The position numbers were made by a program, and so were the translations under genes. Shown here one piece after another: positions 1 through 8,524 of a stretch of DNA of 64,000 nt. Numbering within the stretch: position 1 is the stretch's first letter; the number at the start of each line of letters is the position of its first letter. Source of the stretch: Burkholderiales bacterium. Its GTDB lineage: Bacteria > Pseudomonadota > Gammaproteobacteria > Burkholderiales > Usitatibacteraceae. Under the pieces are notes generated by a model that saw only the letters and a program-made list of their open reading frames with translations, did no database searches and had not been told where the DNA came from. The stretch lies in assembly GCA_025360815.1 (NCBI GenBank), contig JANYBL010000018.1, forward strand, positions 35,817 through 99,816, written 5' to 3'.

Positions 1-50
1 GACACCTCACTCCTCGCAGCGTCACTGACGCCCTCACCACTCACCTAAAA

Positions 51-1844
51 TTAATAGGTACGCGCTTTCGGCGCAAAAGATTCGACCGTCAGCGGGTTCA
101 AATTCACTGGCTTGTATTCGATTTTGTCTGTGCCTTTATACCAAAGCGAGTGCTTCAACCAATTTGCATCATCTCGACCGTTCACGAAGCCGGGGCGATC
201 ATGAAAATCAGCGCGATCATGCGCGCCGCGGGTTTCTTTACGGTTTTCAGCCGACACCATGGTTGATACCGCAACTTCGATCAGATTTTGTAATTCCAGC
301 GCTTCAATCCGAGCGGTATTAAAAACTTTGCTTTTGTCTTTGATCATCAAATTTTCAGCGCGGGCCGCGACTTCTTTGATCTTAGTCACCCCGGACACCA
401 GCATGTCGGGGAAGCGGAAAACACCGCAGTGGGCCTGCATGGTTTGGCGCATGGCGTCACCGACTTCATGAACGCTTTCACCGTTGATTTGACTATCCAA
501 TTTGGCCAATCGCGCGAGTGAAGCCTGCCCTGCATCAGCAGGCAACTCTTTGTGCTCAGGGTTTTGCTTAATGTATTCAATCATTGAGTCGCCTGCTGAT
601 TTGCCCATCACCAGCAAATCAGTGAGCGAGTTTGTGCCGAGACGGTTCGCGCCGTGGATGGACGCGCAACCCACCTCGCCCGCCGCGTAGAACCCGGAGA
701 CGGCTGCGTTTGGATTGCCGTCTCTCGGCACGACTACCTCACCGCGATAGTTGGTCGGAATACCGCCCATTTGATAGTGACAAGTTGGCACGACTGGAAT
801 CGGCTCTTTGACCGGGTCCACGTTCGCAAATTTAACCGCGATTTCGCGGATTCCCGGTAGGCGCTTGTTGATGACTTCGGGACCCAAGTGGTCAAGCTTC
901 AATAAAATATAATCTTTATTGGGTCCGGCACCGCGCCCTTCCTTGATTTCGGTTGCCATCGCACGCGACACTACGTCGCGCGAGGCTAAATCTTTCATGG
1001 TTGGCGCATAGCGTTCCATAAAGCGTTCGCCATTACCGTTTAGCAAAATGCCGCCCTCTCCACGAACACCTTCCGTAATAAGCACACCTGCACCAGCCAC
1101 GCCGGTTGGGTGAAACTGCCAGAATTCCATGTCTTCCAGCGGGATGCCCGCGCGAGCCGCCATGCCTAAGCCGTCGCCGGTGTTGATAAACGCATTGGTG
1201 GACGACGCGTAAATTCGCCCTGCTCCGCCGGTCGCGAAAACCGTCGCCTTTGCTTGGAAAATCATCGTTTCGCCGGTTTCCATTTCCATCGCGGTCACAC
1301 CCAAGACGTCGCCTGCCTCGTTGCGAATCAAGTCTAACGCCATCCATTCGACGAAGAACTGGGTGTTAGCAAACACATTACGTTGATAAAGCGTGTGCAA
1401 CATTGCGTGACCGGTACGATCGGCCGCACAGCAGGAACGCTGGACGGGCTTCTCGCCAAAATTTTGTGAGTGACCGCCGAACGGGCGCTGATAAATCGTG
1501 CCGTTTTCGTTACGGTCAAACGGCATGCCGAAATGCTCTAACTCGCGCACCGCTTCCGGTGCTTTTTTGCACATGAATTCAATCGCATCTTGGTCACCGA
1601 GCCAGTCGGAACCTTTGATCGTGTCATACATGTGCCAGTGCCAATTGTCCTCACCCATATTGCCGAGCGAAGCCCCAACACCGCCCTGCGCAGCCACGGT
1701 ATGGGAGCGCGTCGGGAATACTTTTGAGAGAACCGCGACTTTTAAGCCCGCAGTAGAAAGCTGCAATGCCGCGCGCAGCCCCGAGCCACCGGCGCCAACC
1801 ACAACAGCATCATATTTACGAACAGGAATAGACGGATTTGCCAT
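51..1844 (-). CDS. sdhA: Succinate dehydrogenase flavoprotein subunit
   Basis: This 597-residue protein is the FAD-carrying subunit that oxidises succinate to fumarate on the cytoplasmic face of complex II. The N-terminal dinucleotide motif GAGGSGLR is at residues 17-24. The SHTVAAQGG motif supplies the histidine (about residue 48) that binds FAD covalently. The HPTG motif and the C-terminal RGAHDRADF/HDRPGF region are both typical, and the length is normal for the family. The ATG at 1844 is preceded by a GAGG-type ribosome site. The gene follows sdhC and sdhD on the same strand; sdhB should lie just beyond the left edge. Only 50 bases of spacer follow the stop in this window. Confidence 0.97.
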   Translation of the reverse strand: MANPSIPVRKYDAVVVGAGGSGLRAALQLSTAGLKVAVLSKVFPTRSHTVAAQGGVGASLGNMGEDNWHWHMYDTIKGSDWLGDQDAIEFMCKKAPEAVRELEHFGMPFDRNENGTIYQRPFGGHSQNFGEKPVQRSCCAADRTGHAMLHTLYQRNVFANTQFFVEWMALDLIRNEAGDVLGVTAMEMETGETMIFQAKATVFATGGAGRIYASSTNAFINTGDGLGMAARAGIPLEDMEFWQFHPTGVAGAGVLITEGVRGEGGILLNGNGERFMERYAPTMKDLASRDVVSRAMATEIKEGRGAGPNKDYILLKLDHLGPEVINKRLPGIREIAVKFANVDPVKEPIPVVPTCHYQMGGIPTNYRGEVVVPRDGNPNAAVSGFYAAGEVGCASIHGANRLGTNSLTDLLVMGKSAGDSMIEYIKQNPEHKELPADAGQASLARLAKLDSQINGESVHEVGDAMRQTMQAHCGVFRFPDMLVSGVTKIKEVAARAENLMIKDKSKVFNTARIEALELQNLIEVAVSTMVSAENRKETRGAHDRADFHDRPGFVNGRDDANWLKHSLWYKGTDKIEYKPVNLNPLTVESFAPKARTY

Positions 1845-1935
1845 GCTAAAAATGCCTCAATATTGAACAAAAACTCGGAGCGCCACCATAGACGCACCGT
1901 TTGAAAAAATATCAAAAATATTAAACCCGAAAAAT

Positions 1936-2307
1936 TTACTGCGCCCAAAGAATTGCGATGGACCAAATTGTAAAACCAAACAACGCCAAAATGACCAGAA
2001 CCTGCAACGACAATCGAAGCCAAACGGGTTTGATGTAGTCCATCAATACGTCGCGCACGCCAATCCAAGCATGGTAATAAACGGAGATCAAAAATAGCAA
2101 CGCCAGTACGCGAAATAACGACGACGAAAACAACGTCGTCCACTGCTCATAGCTGACCCTGCCGTGCAGCGCAAAAAAGCCGAAAATAACCACCGCAAAC
2201 AACGCCATGATGACGGCGGTGACCCGTTGCGCCAACCATTCGCGCCAGCCGTAATGCGCACCAACCGGCTGCATATCGGTTTTAGTCGTATTCGTCGGAT
2301 TTACCAT
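1936..2307 (-). CDS. sdhD: Succinate dehydrogenase membrane anchor subunit
   Basis: This small protein (123 residues) has three hydrophobic segments, as expected for the SdhD anchor that holds SdhAB to the inner membrane and helps form the haem b and quinone site. The YHAWIGVRDVLMDY stretch carries the conserved histidine and the R-D pair of SdhD. A longer reading frame begins upstream at 2508, but it would run through most of sdhC. The ATG at 2305-2307 overlaps the last seven bases of sdhC, the usual coupled arrangement in sdhCDAB operons, so I chose it. Confidence 0.9.
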   Translation of the reverse strand: MVNPTNTTKTDMQPVGAHYGWREWLAQRVTAVIMALFAVVIFGFFALHGRVSYEQWTTLFSSSLFRVLALLFLISVYYHAWIGVRDVLMDYIKPVWLRLSLQVLVILALFGFTIWSIAILWAQ

Positions 2308-2705
2308 ATTCTTACCCCAAACCAGGCGGTTGAAACCGCGCCGAGAACGAACACCCAAATCGACGATGTACGTGCCGCTTCTTTGCTGACCCCAATATGC
2401 AGATCCAACATTAAATATCGCAGCCCAGCGTAAAAATGATGAAGGAATGCCCAGATGAAACCAAGCAACACCAGCTTCACTGGCAACCAATTCAGCACGT
2501 TCGACCAAAAATTAAAGCCAGACTCGGATCTGAGGGACGCTTGCAGCAAAAATAGCATCGCGGGGATCATAAACAGGAACATCACCATGCCGGTGATGCG
2601 ATGAAAAATTGAGACCAGTGCAGCAAGCGGTAAATTGAGCAGGTTCAAGTCGTAATACTTGGGACGAGGCCTTACCGGTACTTTGTGGGTTGGAGAAGCG
2701 GACAT
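2301..2705 (-). CDS. sdhC: Succinate dehydrogenase cytochrome b556 subunit
   Basis: SdhC (134 residues) is the larger membrane anchor. The signature HRITGMVMF motif is near the first membrane helix. HHFYAGLRYLMLDLH near the second helix carries the haem-ligand histidine. Three hydrophobic helices are visible and the length is typical. It is the first gene of the minus-strand sdh operon, so the operon promoter should lie in the 589-base spacer to its right. The ATG at 2705 has an AAAAGGG stretch upstream as a plausible ribosome site. Confidence 0.93.
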   Translation of the reverse strand: MSASPTHKVPVRPRPKYYDLNLLNLPLAALVSIFHRITGMVMFLFMIPAMLFLLQASLRSESGFNFWSNVLNWLPVKLVLLGFIWAFLHHFYAGLRYLMLDLHIGVSKEAARTSSIWVFVLGAVSTAWFGVRIW

Positions 2706-3294
2706 GGTGTGAAACCCTTTTTCCTTTTTTGATGCAAGATAATTTTGGGACGGTTGCGCAAGATATAAAGTGAAGAAAGTAAATAAAGCAGAACAAAAGC
2801 ATGTAAAGCGATTTTAAAACTGATCAATTGATTTTAATGCTATCGCCGACCGAACCCGACTGATGAGACCAGCTACTTGCTCCGGCATTCAACTTGAGGT
2901 GATCAGCGTGATACAAATCAAGCAAACAAACCTAATGAATTGGAAAAAACATTGCTAAATTTTAATCGCAATTTAGCAGGCTGCACAGCGAAATAAATGG
3001 TCGAAAACCAGCCTTGCACAATCGTTTTTTATCGCCCTGTTGGTATCGTCAAGCGCCGCCGTTACGAACGACGTACCCTAATTCTCTGAAAAATATAGAT
3101 AAATTTTGTGTCCAGCACATGACGGTGCCAACTCGTCATTCATTTAAGCGTTTGATCACGGCTATAATTTAATATAGTATCAATATTTGATATCAGCTAA
3201 TTTATAAGATTTTTATTGCATTCAGGTTATTCGAACCGTCATTGCCTAGTCATTTTCTCGGCAAATTTTTTGGGACACCGCCATTCGCAATGTC
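2706..3294. other. Intergenic region upstream of sdhC and the HicB-like gene
   Basis: This 589-base, AT-rich spacer separates the minus-strand sdh operon from the plus-strand HicB-like gene. It must hold both promoters, but I could not single out a convincing -35/-10 pair. I looked here for a hicA toxin gene, which usually precedes hicB, and found no open frame with HicA features. Confidence 0.5.
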
Positions 3295-3621
3295 ATGAAA
3301 TATCGGGGCTACACCGCGCGTATCGACTACGACTCGACCGAGAACCTATTCGCTGGAGAAATCGTTGGCTTGAGTGAGAAACTCACCTTTCATGGCGCAG
3401 GCGTTGACGAGCTACGCGCGGATTTCGAATTTGCAGTCGATCACTATTTAGCGTCTTGCGCCGCGATGGGGGTTGTCCCAGAGAAGCAGGCCTCTGGCAA
3501 GCTCTTGATTCGCATCCCACCTGAAATTCACGCCGCAGCAACCATTGCAGCCGCTGCTCAAGGCCAGAGCCTGAATCAGTGGATTATGGATGCACTTGCC
3601 AGTGCAACTCAGCGCCAATAG
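3295..3621 (+). CDS. HicB-family antitoxin-like protein (orphan)
   Basis: This 108-residue protein begins MKYRGYTARIDYD and continues with a HicB-type partial RNase-H-like fold (motif FAGEIVGLSEKLTFHG). It ends in a ribbon-helix-helix/Arc-like DNA-binding segment (GKLLIRIPPEIHAAATIAA...SLNQWIMDAL). This matches the longer HicB antitoxins, which bind a HicA mRNA interferase and repress their own operon. No hicA is visible on either side, so it may be an orphan regulator or a decayed locus. The start has no strong ribosome site. Confidence 0.8.
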   Translation: MKYRGYTARIDYDSTENLFAGEIVGLSEKLTFHGAGVDELRADFEFAVDHYLASCAAMGVVPEKQASGKLLIRIPPEIHAAATIAAAAQGQSLNQWIMDALASATQRQ

Positions 3622-3834
3622 TGTTTTCGACTACCTAGAAACACCAAGAAGCGTGAGGAGCTGGACGGAAACAAAAGAAAGCGTTGCTGCGGTCTCAATT
3701 TTTCATCCGCCCTCCCCAGCAGCGGTAGCACACCAGAAAGTCACCGCCAAAAAAACATCGCTCGCCGTTTTTTACAAATTTGGCATCGGCGCATCGCGCC
3801 ATTATTCAATCACACAACAAATCATCGTGCCCTA

Positions 3835-4707
3835 TTAAGCCAATTCATTGTAATAAGAATAACCGTCGGTTAAACACAAGCCGCGCCGCCATTCGACGGG
3901 TTTATCGCCATAGGTGTAAGCGATCCGATCCACGCTTAACAGTGGGGTACCCACTTTAACCTCCAACGCGATTGCGGCAAACGCTTCTGCTGAGACTGCG
4001 CGCAGCCTCTCTTGGGCGCGGACCATGCGAATGCCATAGGCGGTTTCTAAAAAATTATATATCGAGCCTTTTGATTCAATAATTTTCGCCATGGTCAACG
4101 CCGGAAATAAGGCTTGGGCCAGCACGATTTCATCCAAAATCAATGGCTTTCCGGCAAACACCAGGACACGTTGAATCGAAGTGACAGGTGCCGCCAATTT
4201 AATGTCGAGAACCCGTGCAATTTCGCTTGACGCTTTGCCTCGCTTCACTTCAATAAAACGTGTGGTGGGATGCTGCTTTTCACCCGTGTTGGCGACGAGG
4301 CGCAAAAAGCGATATTGGATATTCGGCTCCGTATCGGTCGCGACAAATGTCCCCTTCCCCTGGCGGCGGATCAGAATATTTTCAGCAGCAAGCGCATCAA
4401 TCGCCTTCCGCACTGTGCCCTGACTCACGCGATAACGGGCTGCGAGTTCGAACTCTGACGGAATCGCATCGCCGGGCTTCCACTCGCCCGCGATCAAGCT
4501 CTGCGTCAGCAAAATTTTTATCTGATCGTAGAGCGGGCTAAAGCTTGGGCTGTTTGGTGAGGACAACGTTGCAGTCGCAGGCTGGACAGGTATGGGTGCC
4601 GATAATACTTCGCCTGGTTCAGAGCCCTTTTTAATAGCACTTGAGGTCAGTGCTGATGCCGTTATCAATTCCGATGCGTGTGTCACTTTGGAGGTTTTCT
4701 TTGCCAT
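3835..4707 (-). CDS. GntR-family transcriptional regulator with UTRA domain
   Basis: A 290-residue repressor-type protein. A Ser/Thr/Pro-rich N-terminal extension of about 55 residues precedes the winged-helix GntR domain (SLIAGEWKPGDAIPSEFELAA, then VSQGTVRKAIDAL and RRQGKGTFVA). A HutC/UTRA-type effector domain follows, ending in WRRGLCLTDGYSYYNE. The ATG at 4707 is preferred over an upstream GTG at 4746. The gene is divergent from the CoA-ester lyase operon and is the likely regulator of that cluster and perhaps of the prp genes. Members of this family sense small metabolites; the effector here is unknown. Confidence 0.88.
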   Translation of the reverse strand: MAKKTSKVTHASELITASALTSSAIKKGSEPGEVLSAPIPVQPATATLSSPNSPSFSPLYDQIKILLTQSLIAGEWKPGDAIPSEFELAARYRVSQGTVRKAIDALAAENILIRRQGKGTFVATDTEPNIQYRFLRLVANTGEKQHPTTRFIEVKRGKASSEIARVLDIKLAAPVTSIQRVLVFAGKPLILDEIVLAQALFPALTMAKIIESKGSIYNFLETAYGIRMVRAQERLRAVSAEAFAAIALEVKVGTPLLSVDRIAYTYGDKPVEWRRGLCLTDGYSYYNELA

Positions 4708-4776
4708 TTGTCTGTTAACTTTAAAGTTCTGGTGCAATCCTAGCACGATATTTTTATTTTACGCCGCTATCCTATG

Positions 4777-4788
4777 TCTTATATAAGA
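4777..4788. promoter_or_regulatory. Palindrome, candidate GntR operator
   Basis: TCTTATATAAGA is a perfect 12-base palindrome in the divergent region, followed by a second partial half-site (ATATAAG). It lies between the GntR gene and a good promoter for the lyase operon, with its right end 11 bases from that -35. This suits an autoregulatory operator. Assignment to this GntR protein is inference. Confidence 0.4.
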
Positions 4789-4799
4789 TATAAGTGTTG

Positions 4800-4829
4800 T
4801 TGACTTTTGCATAGCCTCATGCGTAAAAT
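4800..4829 (+). promoter_or_regulatory. Candidate sigma-70 promoter of the CoA-ester lyase operon
   Basis: TTGACT at 4800-4805 and TAAAAT at 4824-4829 are separated by 18 bases. The candidate start would leave a long leader of roughly 235 bases before the first gene. That leader contains an exact 12-base direct tandem repeat (ACGAAGCCACGA twice, 4999-5022). Confidence 0.4.
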
Positions 4830-5070
4830 TGTTGCAATGCGCCAATTTGTGTCGATTACCCGATTTTCCGTTTTCTGCTAACCCGTTTTTCGATTTCCGA
4901 GCCACACAACAGCCACAACACCACTAATTGCCACAAACAACGAGCAAAAAACGACGAGCAACAAACGAACCGCCATGAACATAAGTGAAGCGCCATAAAC
5001 GAAGCCACGAACGAAGCCACGACTAATCAACGCAACCAAACTCGCCACAATAAAGACTCAAAAGGACCGT

Positions 5071-5946
5071 ATGACACCGTTTCTGCGCCCTCGCCGCTCC
5101 ATGCTTTATGTCCCCGGCTGCTTCACTCGCTTTCTAAACAAAGCACGCACGCTTCGCGTTGATTCAGTGATTTTCGATTTGGGCGATTCGGTACTGGTTG
5201 AAAACAAGGAGCTCTCACGCAAGCAGGTGGTTGAGGCCATTTTGACTGGCGGCTACGGACGGCGCGAACGGGTTGTGCGCGTTAATAATCTCGACTCACC
5301 GTGGGGGTTCGACGATGTCAACGCTGTTGCTAATATTGGTGCCGATGCGATTTTATTCCCTAATATCGAATCCGCTGCCGATGTGCATGAAGCACTAAAA
5401 GTTCTGGACGCAGCGGGCGGTCACAATATGCCAATCATGTTAATGATCGAAAGTCCGCTTGCCGTACTTCGGGCTGAGGAAATCGCCGCCGCATCGGATC
5501 GAATCGCTTGCCTGATTATGGCCACCAGCGATCTCATCACCCAGTTGCATGGCCGCAAGACGCCGGACCGCATTCCCCTGCATTACTCCCTCTCGCATGT
5601 GCTGCTGGTGGGGCGCGCTTACAAACGCGCGGTGGTCGATGGCATTAGTATCGATATCAAAGACATGCATTCGTTTGAAATGGCCTGCCGCTTGACGCGC
5701 GATTTGGGCTTCGATGGAAAGTCCCTTGTACATCCGAATCAGCTGGCTTATTGCAACGATGCGTTTACGCCAAAATCAACTGAAATTGCTTATTCGTACG
5801 AGGTGATTGAAGCGCTGGAGCAGGCGCACCGTGAGGGACGTGGCACGATTATGCTGAATGGTCGATTGGTCGAGCAACACCATGTTGCGGCGGCTAAACG
5901 CACCTTGGCATTGGCAGAAATGATTAAGGAACTAGAATCGGCTTGA
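5071..5946 (+). CDS. CitE/HpcH-type CoA-ester lyase or thioesterase
   Basis: This 291-residue TIM-barrel protein belongs to the CitE / malyl-CoA lyase superfamily. The family landmarks RSMLYVPG, a RVNNLDSPWG substrate loop, MLMIESPLAV (Mg-binding Glu) and SLVHPNQLAY are all present. The usual DLEDAV motif reads DLGDSV here (residues 36-41), so the acidic Glu is lost. The family includes citramalyl-CoA lyase, malyl-CoA lyase and (S)-malyl-CoA thioesterase (Mcl2). With a mesaconyl-CoA hydratase and a second Mcl-type protein next door, a malyl- or citramalyl-CoA substrate is likely, but lyase versus thioesterase cannot be decided from sequence alone. Confidence 0.8.
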   Translation: MTPFLRPRRSMLYVPGCFTRFLNKARTLRVDSVIFDLGDSVLVENKELSRKQVVEAILTGGYGRRERVVRVNNLDSPWGFDDVNAVANIGADAILFPNIESAADVHEALKVLDAAGGHNMPIMLMIESPLAVLRAEEIAAASDRIACLIMATSDLITQLHGRKTPDRIPLHYSLSHVLLVGRAYKRAVVDGISIDIKDMHSFEMACRLTRDLGFDGKSLVHPNQLAYCNDAFTPKSTEIAYSYEVIEALEQAHREGRGTIMLNGRLVEQHHVAAAKRTLALAEMIKELESA

Positions 5947-5989
5947 CGCCAAAATTGCCGAAATTTGCCGAATCACGCCCAAACTTCCT

Positions 5990-7102
5990 ATGAAACCGTC
6001 CACCCGACAACCCGCTGGCTATTTTTTTGACGATTACGCCATCGGGCAGACCTTTGCCCATGCCGTGCCGCGCACCATCACATCGGGAGATTCGGCACTT
6101 TATCAGGCACTGATTGGCGCACGAAATCCGCTCCATTGCAGCGAACCCTTTGCGCAGTCGTTGGGCTATCCCTCGGTACCCGTGGATGATTTGCTGGTGT
6201 TTCATATCGCGTTTGGCAAAACTGTTCCCGATATTTCGTACAATGCGGTGGCAAACTTGGGTTACGCCGATTGCCGATTTATCAAACCCGTATTTATCGG
6301 CGACACGCTGCATGCCACAACGAAAATTATTGGCCTAAAAGCAAATAGCAACGGCAAAACTGGCGTCGTTTATGTGCGCTCCGATTGCTTTAACCAGCGC
6401 GATGAATTGGTGCTGACGTGGGCCCGCTGGGTGATGGTGCACCGGCAGGCTGATGCGTCTCTACCACCAGCAAGCCTCCTGCGAAACACTAGTACTGGCC
6501 TGCCTGTTGAGGCATCTCCGCTTCCGATATTCGATGAATTTGTAGCCCCTGCGCAGCTTGAATCGGCGATTCAATTTCAGTTCTCCACGGCAGATTCTGG
6601 CGTAGTTGAACGAGCCACAGGCGGCACCTTATTTTTCGACGATGTCGCGCTAGATCAACCGATCAAACACCCGGCTGGTATGACCATTGACGAGACCGAT
6701 CACACGCTTGCCACCAAACTCTACCAAAACACTGCTCGCGTGCATTTTGACTCGCACCATATGGAAAACAGCCGCTTTGGCCGCCGCCTCATTTATGGCG
6801 GGCAAATTATCTCGATTTGCCGCTCGCTTGCGTTTGACGGCCTTGAAAATGCGCTGACGGTTGCCGCAATTAACGGCGGCTCACACACTAACCCGACTTT
6901 TGCAGGCGATACGCTCTACGCTGTCTCAACACCACGCATGAAATGGCCGCTCAACGCGAACGTTGGCGCGTTGCGTTTACAGTTGGATGGCTACAAAAAT
7001 TGTGATCCGAATTTGGCAGAGTTTGTGAATGTGTCTGCTGATCAAAAAGTGTTGTCGCTTGATTTAACTGTCCTCATGCCGCGCCGTTCCTACTCCACTT
7101 GA
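5990..7102 (+). CDS. MaoC-family double-hotdog dehydratase, probable mesaconyl-CoA hydratase
   Basis: The 370-residue protein carries two MaoC-type hotdog domains (about residues 8-155 and 210-345). The second has the hydratase motif YQNTARVHFDSHH followed by FGRRLIYGGQ. This layout, length and motif match mesaconyl-CoA hydratase (beta-methylmalyl-CoA dehydratase) of the ethylmalonyl-CoA pathway and 3-hydroxypropionate bi-cycle. It sits between two CitE/Mcl-family genes, supporting reversible interconversion of mesaconyl-CoA and beta-methylmalyl-CoA. The inter-domain linker (residues 165-175) is encoded by sequence resembling the dispersed element of this window. Confidence 0.8.
   Translation: MKPSTRQPAGYFFDDYAIGQTFAHAVPRTITSGDSALYQALIGARNPLHCSEPFAQSLGYPSVPVDDLLVFHIAFGKTVPDISYNAVANLGYADCRFIKPVFIGDTLHATTKIIGLKANSNGKTGVVYVRSDCFNQRDELVLTWARWVMVHRQADASLPPASLLRNTSTGLPVEASPLPIFDEFVAPAQLESAIQFQFSTADSGVVERATGGTLFFDDVALDQPIKHPAGMTIDETDHTLATKLYQNTARVHFDSHHMENSRFGRRLIYGGQIISICRSLAFDGLENALTVAAINGGSHTNPTFAGDTLYAVSTPRMKWPLNANVGALRLQLDGYKNCDPNLAEFVNVSADQKVLSLDLTVLMPRRSYST
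6483..6513 (+). repeat. Dispersed element copy inside the MaoC-type gene
   Basis: The bases read GAAACACTAGTACTGGC and continue to TGAGGC. This resembles the intergenic copy at 8246-8276 and the other family members. It falls in the linker between the two hotdog domains and stays in frame. Confidence 0.45.
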
Positions 7103-7158
7103 ATCCATTTTTAATTCATTTTTCAACCCACTTTTCAGCCCATTTCTAGGCCAACATC

Positions 7159-8148
7159 ATGTCCACAGTCCATCCCAGTACAGCCCTATTCGTCGGTGAA
7201 AAGCCGTTCCCGATCATCCCCAGTTGCGAGCATTTTGCCGGCAACGAAAAATTGATTTTAAAAGCACTGGCGCTGCAAGATACAATCGGCCCCGTGTTTG
7301 ATATCACCTGCGATTGCGAGGACGGCGCACCAGCGGGACAAGAAAAATTGCACGCGGAAATGATCGTCCGTGTGCTTAATTCAGAAGCCAACAAACACCA
7401 TATGGCTGGTGCGAGAATTCACGATTTTTCGCATCCGCACTGGCGTGCGGATATTGATATTTTGGTCGGTGGTGCGGGCAAGGTTTTGCGCTACATTACG
7501 ATCCCGAAATCGACCTCGTTTGCGGATGCGAGCGAAATGATTGCCTATGTTCGCAACGTCGCGTCTAACCATCCTATTGGCCGTGAAATACCGATCCATA
7601 TTTTGGTCGAAACCCATGGTGCGCTGCGAGATATTCAGCAAATTGCGCAGCTGCCGAATATTGAAGTACTCGATTTCGGTCTGATGGATTTTGTCTCAGG
7701 CCACCACGGCGCAATCCCCGCGGCGGCCATGCGTTCACCGGGCCAGTTTGACCATCGACTGATCGCCCGTGCCAAAGCAGAAATGGTTGCTGCCGCGTTA
7801 GCCAATGGCATCGTGCCGGCACACAACGTTTGCCTAGATTTAAAGAACGCCGAGGTTGTCAAAAGTGATGCGTCCCGCGCCAGAAATGAGTTTGGATTCT
7901 TGCGTATGTGGTCGATCTATCCCGCGCAAATTCAGCCAATTGTCGATGCGATGAAGCCCGACCACTCGGAAGTTGAGGACGCGGCGAATATTCTGCTCGC
8001 GGCGCAAGCCGTTGACTGGGGTCCGATTCAATACAAAGGTGAATTGCACGACCGCGCAACCTATCGCTACTTTTGGGAGCTACTACAAAAGGCGAATGTG
8101 ACACAGGTTAAAATATCAGGCGAGGCGACGGAAGCGTTTTTTTCTTAA
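7159..8148 (+). CDS. Mcl-type malyl-CoA / beta-methylmalyl-CoA lyase family protein
   Basis: A 329-residue HpcH/HpaI-superfamily protein of the longer, Chloroflexus-Mcl-like type. It has DCEDGAP (residues 52-58) in place of DLEDAV, HILVETHGAL with the metal-binding Glu, and a C-terminal WSIYPAQIQPIVDAM segment. Such enzymes cleave or form L-malyl-CoA (acetyl-CoA plus glyoxylate) and beta-methylmalyl-CoA (propionyl-CoA plus glyoxylate). The place directly after the mesaconyl-CoA hydratase supports the beta-methylmalyl-CoA role. It is the third gene of a same-strand run with short spacers, so probably one operon. Confidence 0.78.
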   Translation: MSTVHPSTALFVGEKPFPIIPSCEHFAGNEKLILKALALQDTIGPVFDITCDCEDGAPAGQEKLHAEMIVRVLNSEANKHHMAGARIHDFSHPHWRADIDILVGGAGKVLRYITIPKSTSFADASEMIAYVRNVASNHPIGREIPIHILVETHGALRDIQQIAQLPNIEVLDFGLMDFVSGHHGAIPAAAMRSPGQFDHRLIARAKAEMVAAALANGIVPAHNVCLDLKNAEVVKSDASRARNEFGFLRMWSIYPAQIQPIVDAMKPDHSEVEDAANILLAAQAVDWGPIQYKGELHDRATYRYFWELLQKANVTQVKISGEATEAFFS

Positions 8149-8178
8149 CTTTTTTAGTACTTTCTTTCGGCCACTTTT

Positions 8179-8230
8179 TTCGACCGCCTTTTTCGACCGC
8201 TTTATTCGACCGTTTTATTCGACCGCTTTC
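8179..8230. repeat. 13-bp tandem repeat, four copies
   Basis: Four head-to-tail units of the form TTCGACCGYTTTW begin at 8179, 8192, 8205 and 8218, an exact 13-base period. They lie in the 376-base spacer just after the Mcl-type gene. No function is assigned. Confidence 0.9.
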
Positions 8231-8245
8231 AATCGAAAAGACGAT

Positions 8246-8276
8246 GAAACACTAGCACCGGCGGGCATTTTGAAGC
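8246..8276 (+). repeat. Dispersed element copy (intergenic)
   Basis: GAAACACTAGCACCGGCGGGC followed by ATTTTGAAGC matches the left-arm orientation of the dispersed family. A weak opposite arm (CGCCTAGACTGCG) follows at about 8284-8296. It lies between the Mcl-type gene and prpB. Confidence 0.6.
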
Positions 8277-8402
8277 AACCATCGCCTAGACTGCGCAACT
8301 GCATCACGGGTTTCGAATGACGCCCTACCGAGTTTAGAAACGAAGCCAGAATTGAGGCAATCCCGTCTTTTGTTGTTGACTGATTAAATGCGTGCCAAAG
8401 GA

Positions 8403-8430
8403 TTGACAGGGGTTTTCGGTATGTAATTAA
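8403..8430 (+). promoter_or_regulatory. Possible promoter of prpB
   Basis: TTGACA at 8403-8408 is followed after 15-16 bases by TAATTA. The -35 matches consensus but the spacing is short. It lies about 95 bases before prpB and would allow prpB to be transcribed separately from the upstream lyase genes. Confidence 0.25.
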
Positions 8431-8524
8431 AGAGCATCAAGAGTTGACTTCACCGCCAAAGATCTTCGCTCTGTCCCCTTTTCCCAATAGGGAAACCTAA
8501 AATAAACCGCAACCGGAAACTAAT

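Noticed and set aside
1498..1866. Plus-strand frame antisense to sdhA
   Set aside because: It is a shadow of the strongly conserved sdhA coding sequence, without its own motif or ribosome site.
1936..2508. 190-codon version of sdhD
   Set aside because: It would overlap nearly half of sdhC. The internal ATG at 2307 gives the normal length and coupled overlap.
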